Positions 51,950 to 54,851 of a DNA stretch of 54,851 bases are shown here, one piece after another (positions within the stretch are counted from its first letter, which is position 1; every line of letters begins with the position of its first letter). The notes beneath the pieces were generated by a model. The model had not been told where the DNA came from. It did not search any database and saw nothing but the letters and a program-made list of their open reading frames with translations. The DNA is from an uncultured Prevotella sp. (GTDB lineage: Bacteria; Bacteroidota; Bacteroidia; Bacteroidales; Bacteroidaceae), in the NCBI GenBank assembly GCA_905233245.1, contig CAJODK010000020.1:1-54851 (forward strand), given 5' to 3'. The translations under genes and the position numbers were made by a program.

Positions 51950-53114
51950 CGCAACCTACGACCTTGGCACCACCGTAAAGACCGCCATTCCTGCCTATAC
52001 CTCCATCATTGGCGAAAGCATGGATGGCACTCTGATAGTGAACACCCCTGCAGCAAGCACGCTTACAAGCACAAACAGGGCTGACGTTACCCCCACCCTG
52101 TTCATTGACCAAAACCAAAATGAGGTCTATATCCAGGACGTGACGATACGCAATGCCATTGACTGGGAGTCAAAGACATCCACAGGACAGGCACTGGCAA
52201 TGCGCCAGCGCGGTAAGCACACCATATACAAGAATGTGGCACTGCAAGGCATACAGGACACATATTACCTTAACAAGGGCGATGCAACCGCATATTTTGA
52301 GACCAGCTCTATCTACGGCACTACAGACTACATCTATGGTGACGGCACTGCATGGTTTGAAGGATGTAATATCAATCATATCGGCAACACGGGATATATT
52401 ACCGCTCCCAACACGCAGGACAATTATGTGGGTATGGTGTTCAACAACTGTACAGTTGACGCGCCTAACGCCGAAGGAGACTTCTACCTCGGGCGTCCAT
52501 GGGGCGACAGTCCTGCTGCCACATACCTCAACACCACATTCAACAACCTGCCCAATTCTGCAGGCTGGCACGCCATGACAACAGGTTGCAAGCTGCGCTT
52601 CCACGAATACGGTTCAAAGGATGCAGAGAATAATGTAATAAACCTTAACCCACGAAGCATTTCTGCCCTCAGTGGAACAATTGACTCTGATAATCCTGTG
52701 CTCACTGAAGCGGAAGCTGCAACATACACTATTGCCTCAACCTTTGAAGGATGGACACCGCAAGCCATAGCAGCACAGCTCACGGCATCTGCACCCGCCA
52801 TAAGCGGAACAACCCTTAGCTGGACTGCCGTTGACGGCGCTTACTGTTACGCAGTGTGCAAGGACGGCGCAGTCATAGACTTCACAACCGCCACGAGCTA
52901 TGTCGTCACCGACGAGACAGCGTCTTACTCTATCCGCGTCGCAAACCAGATGGGAGGTCTTGGTGAAGCATCAGACACTGCCACAGGCGTAAATAACGTT
53001 AACGGGAACTCTAACGGGAACATTCAATCCGTTGAAAAAGTCATTGAGGCTGGTCGCCTCGTAATCAAGAAGGGCGATAGAGCATACAATGTTGCTGGTC
53101 AGATGACTAAGTAA
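51936..53114 (+). CDS. Pectin methylesterase (CE8) region of the composite gene
   Basis: Reading from 51936 (IFLHNATYDLGTTVKTAIPA) continues the protein interrupted at about 51931-51936, a +1 shift that with the earlier +2 restores a net multiple of three. The first ATG is 52020, but it is internal to the domain. CE8 signatures: GQALAMRQRG, LQGIQDTYYLN, GTTDYIYGDGTAWFEGC (catalytic Asp) and LGRPWG. A C-terminal tail (VEKVIEAGRLVIKKGDRAYN...) resembles that of the protein at 15409. Asn-rich NNVNGNSNGN is encoded by TAACGG repeats (52991-53023). It removes methyl esters so the PL1 part can cut. Confidence 0.85.
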   Translation: MFLHNATYDLGTTVKTAIPAYTSIIGESMDGTLIVNTPAASTLTSTNRADVTPTLFIDQNQNEVYIQDVTIRNAIDWESKTSTGQALAMRQRGKHTIYKNVALQGIQDTYYLNKGDATAYFETSSIYGTTDYIYGDGTAWFEGCNINHIGNTGYITAPNTQDNYVGMVFNNCTVDAPNAEGDFYLGRPWGDSPAATYLNTTFNNLPNSAGWHAMTTGCKLRFHEYGSKDAENNVINLNPRSISALSGTIDSDNPVLTEAEAATYTIASTFEGWTPQAIAAQLTASAPAISGTTLSWTAVDGAYCYAVCKDGAVIDFTTATSYVVTDETASYSIRVANQMGGLGEASDTATGVNNVNGNSNGNIQSVEKVIEAGRLVIKKGDRAYNVAGQMTK

Positions 53115-53152
53115 ATAAAACAGATTGACAGCTTGCTGATTAACAAAAGAGG

Positions 53153-53190
53153 AAAAATGATGCCATTGTGGTGTCATTTTTTCTTTTTTT
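53153..53190 (+). terminator. Terminator after the composite pectinase gene
   Basis: Stem AAAAATGATGCC/GGTGTCATTTTT (one wobble) with loop ATTGT, followed by TCTTTTTTT. Confidence 0.8.
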
Positions 53191-53220
53191 TATATAAAAA
53201 AAGCATTTTTTTCTCATATA

Positions 53221-53252
53221 TTTGTGTACGTACACAAAAAACACTAATTTTG
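53221..53252 (+). promoter_or_regulatory. Palindromic operator and -7 box of the second pectate lyase
   Basis: A perfect 18-bp palindrome TTTGTGTACGTACACAAA (53221-53238) is followed by TAATTTTG (53245-53252). Its first TTTG is 20 bp from the -7 box, the right place for the -33 element, so a bound protein would block the promoter. The core TGTACGTACA resembles AraR/LacI/GntR-type sites. Confidence 0.6.
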
Positions 53253-53292
53253 TACCGACAATTCAATATCTGCTAACTAACACTATTATTAT

Positions 53293-54851
53293 ATGAACAA
53301 TTCTACCCAATTGATTACTTTACGTAAAACTTTCTTTACGTTCACATTTTTAATATTTTCAGCTTTACAGTCATCAGCAGCCGTAAGCATAATCAAGGCA
53401 GAAGGTTGGCTTGAAACTGCTTGGGTAGAGTGGACTAATACAAATTCTGCACTGGCTTATAATGTATATGTAAGTTCTGCAGGGCAAGATTCGTGGACCA
53501 GACTTGACAATGAACTGGTACGCAACTACGGCACGTATGGTCGTGCTGATGCGCTCGGTCTGAAGGCGGGCAATTACCAACTGAAGGTGGTGCCAGTAAG
53601 CAGCAATGGCGAGATGAAAGATGAGGCGTCGGTGACGGAGAGTCTTGAGGTGCGTGCTCACAATCGCCAAGGCTTTGCGCACATGAACCGTCCGACAAGT
53701 GGTTGGACTGAAGGCGTGGGAGCATACAAGAATGACGGCACGCTGAAGGATGATGCTGTCGTTCTGTATGTAACATCAAAGAATGCAAAAAATATCACCG
53801 TCAATTGGACGCGTTATGAGGGCAAAGCTCCAGTGACATGGACAGGTTTGAATGATGTCATTGATGGCTACCGCAAATGTATCGATGGAGGGGGAATGAA
53901 GAAGCCGCTCTGCATTCGTATCATTGGAACTGTCAAATACAGCGATTGTGATAAGATGGCATCAGGTCAGGGACTGCACATAAAAACTCAGGCGCAAAAT
54001 GATTCAAATGTTGATATGCCGCTGACGTTAGAAGGTGTAGGCAAGGATGCAACTATCTATGGTTTCGGAATGCAGATTAGCAACGCTATCGGTGTAGAAG
54101 TCCGTAACCTCGGTATCATGCTGTGTCTTGACGATGGTATTGAAATATCGCGTTATAATACCAATATCTGGATTCATAATATGGATTTGTTCTATGGACA
54201 GACAGGCGGTGAGAGTGACAAGGTAAAGGGCGATGGCGCTGTAGATACCAAGGACTCACGCTATTGTACCATATCCTCAAATCACTACTTCGACTGTGGC
54301 AAGTGTTGTCTTGTTGATGCCGGTGATAATAGAGGAACGTTTTATGCCAGCAGTCTGACTTATTGTGGCAACTGGTTTGACCATGCCGACCAGCGTTTGC
54401 CTCGCCTCCGTCATGGAGAAGCTTTCCACATATACAACAATTACTATGACGGCAACGGACTCTATGGCGTAGGTCTTGCCTCTGCATCAAGTGCTTTTGT
54501 TGAGAATAACTACTTCCGCAACTGCCGTTACCCTATCGTTTCCTCAGCACAGGGTTCTGACCTCTGGCATGTGGCAGAGCTGAAGAAGGCTGGTACGAAG
54601 TCAAAGGGTGTCATGACAGGTGAAGAAGGCGGTGTGTGCAAGGCTTATAATAACCATATCGAAGGAGCCACATCGTATTTCAATCAAAATACAGCCACCA
54701 CATATGGTCTTGACTTCTACGAGGTGACCTCACGTGACGAGCAAGTTCCTTCTTCCGTTACAGCGACTAAGGGAGGTTCTGCCTACAGCAACTTCGACAC
54801 CACTGAAGGTCAGTTCTATCAGTGCACACCAATAGCGACCGAGGATGTCGT
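53293..54851 (+). CDS. Pectate lyase (PL1), partial at the window end
   Basis: 519 codons are open to the end of the window with no stop. Signal peptide (ending LQSSAA), a fibronectin/Ig-like domain (WVEWTNTNSALAYNVYVSS), then a PL1 beta-helix: KCIDGGGMKKPLCIRIIGTV, DDGIEISRYNTNIWIHNM, DGAVDTKDSRYCTISS (calcium-binding Asp residues) and RLPRLRHGEAFHIYNNYY with the catalytic Arg. Complete catalytic set, so likely active. It follows the composite pectinase, forming part of a pectin-use cluster. Confidence 0.88.
   Translation, partial: MNNSTQLITLRKTFFTFTFLIFSALQSSAAVSIIKAEGWLETAWVEWTNTNSALAYNVYVSSAGQDSWTRLDNELVRNYGTYGRADALGLKAGNYQLKVVPVSSNGEMKDEASVTESLEVRAHNRQGFAHMNRPTSGWTEGVGAYKNDGTLKDDAVVLYVTSKNAKNITVNWTRYEGKAPVTWTGLNDVIDGYRKCIDGGGMKKPLCIRIIGTVKYSDCDKMASGQGLHIKTQAQNDSNVDMPLTLEGVGKDATIYGFGMQISNAIGVEVRNLGIMLCLDDGIEISRYNTNIWIHNMDLFYGQTGGESDKVKGDGAVDTKDSRYCTISSNHYFDCGKCCLVDAGDNRGTFYASSLTYCGNWFDHADQRLPRLRHGEAFHIYNNYYDGNGLYGVGLASASSAFVENNYFRNCRYPIVSSAQGSDLWHVAELKKAGTKSKGVMTGEEGGVCKAYNNHIEGATSYFNQNTATTYGLDFYEVTSRDEQVPSSVTATKGGSAYSNFDTTEGQFYQCTPIATEDV

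Noticed and set aside
52020..53114. Pectin esterase as an independent gene starting at 52020
   Set aside because: The homology continues upstream to 51936 and into the lyase frame; no promoter or signal peptide precedes 52020.

Overview
The window looks like part of a Prevotella-type Bacteroidales chromosome (Prevotella in the broad sense, from gut or rumen). The evidence is the Bacteroidetes -7 promoter box TAnnTTTG upstream of many genes, the absence of clear Shine-Dalgarno sequences, many lipoproteins and outer-membrane barrels, fimbrillin-family genes, a Prevotella-like C-terminal tail on secreted proteins, and pectin-degrading enzymes.

Layout. 1-1100: a 480-base stretch with odd inverted segments, a small HTH gene and a tRNA(CAU). 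1177-3090: a membrane-bound CapD/PglF-type nucleotide-sugar dehydratase. 3077-6301 (minus): psd, pssA, tadA, nfeD and SPFH, combining phosphatidylethanolamine synthesis, tRNA editing and membrane organisation. 6414-12848 (plus): a membrane pyrophosphatase, a Wzi-like barrel, a small lipoprotein, and a POT peptide transporter fused in frame to a RdgB-type NTP pyrophosphatase. 12906-17912 (minus): two papain-family peptidases, a 52-residue acidic peptide missed by length cut-offs, and an Ig-like secreted protein with a long structured leader. 18092-18342: short repeats, two dyads and a possible HTH remnant upstream of a TPR gene.

19360-35746 is the centrepiece: eleven co-directional genes read leftward from one promoter at 35793-35800. 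In reading order they are a DUF3575-like barrel with a basic coiled-coil tail, a basic repeat protein, a DUF5119-like lipoprotein, four fimbrillin-like lipoproteins, a second DUF3575-like protein, an OmpA-like/TPR-like protein, a three-lobed barrel with a basic tail, and a TPR protein. This resembles a type V pilus locus with unusual extra envelope parts. The last fimbrillin gene is flanked by a perfect 22-bp inverted repeat that contains its start codon, so inversion would leave the gene intact but cut it off from the operon. I consider this the strongest candidate for an undescribed switch.

35890-41251: rodA and dnaE. 41327-44260: an EF-hand secreted protein, an orphan domain resembling the C-terminus of class II ribonucleotide reductase, and a helix-hairpin-helix/barrel protein. 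44265-47693 (minus): a CPBP protease, a HAD-RibF fusion and a thioredoxin-like lipoprotein without CXXC. 47782-54851: a DUF4294-like protein, a composite pectate lyase-pectin esterase gene broken by two frameshifts, and a second pectate lyase behind a perfect palindromic operator that runs off the window.

Two themes recur. Short tandem repeats (GTTAGG-like, TTGACAAT-like, GTTGAAA-like) lie between genes and also in frame inside genes. Domain fusions are frequent (POT-RdgB, HAD-RibF, PL1-CE8). All family names come from reading sequence motifs; no database search was run.
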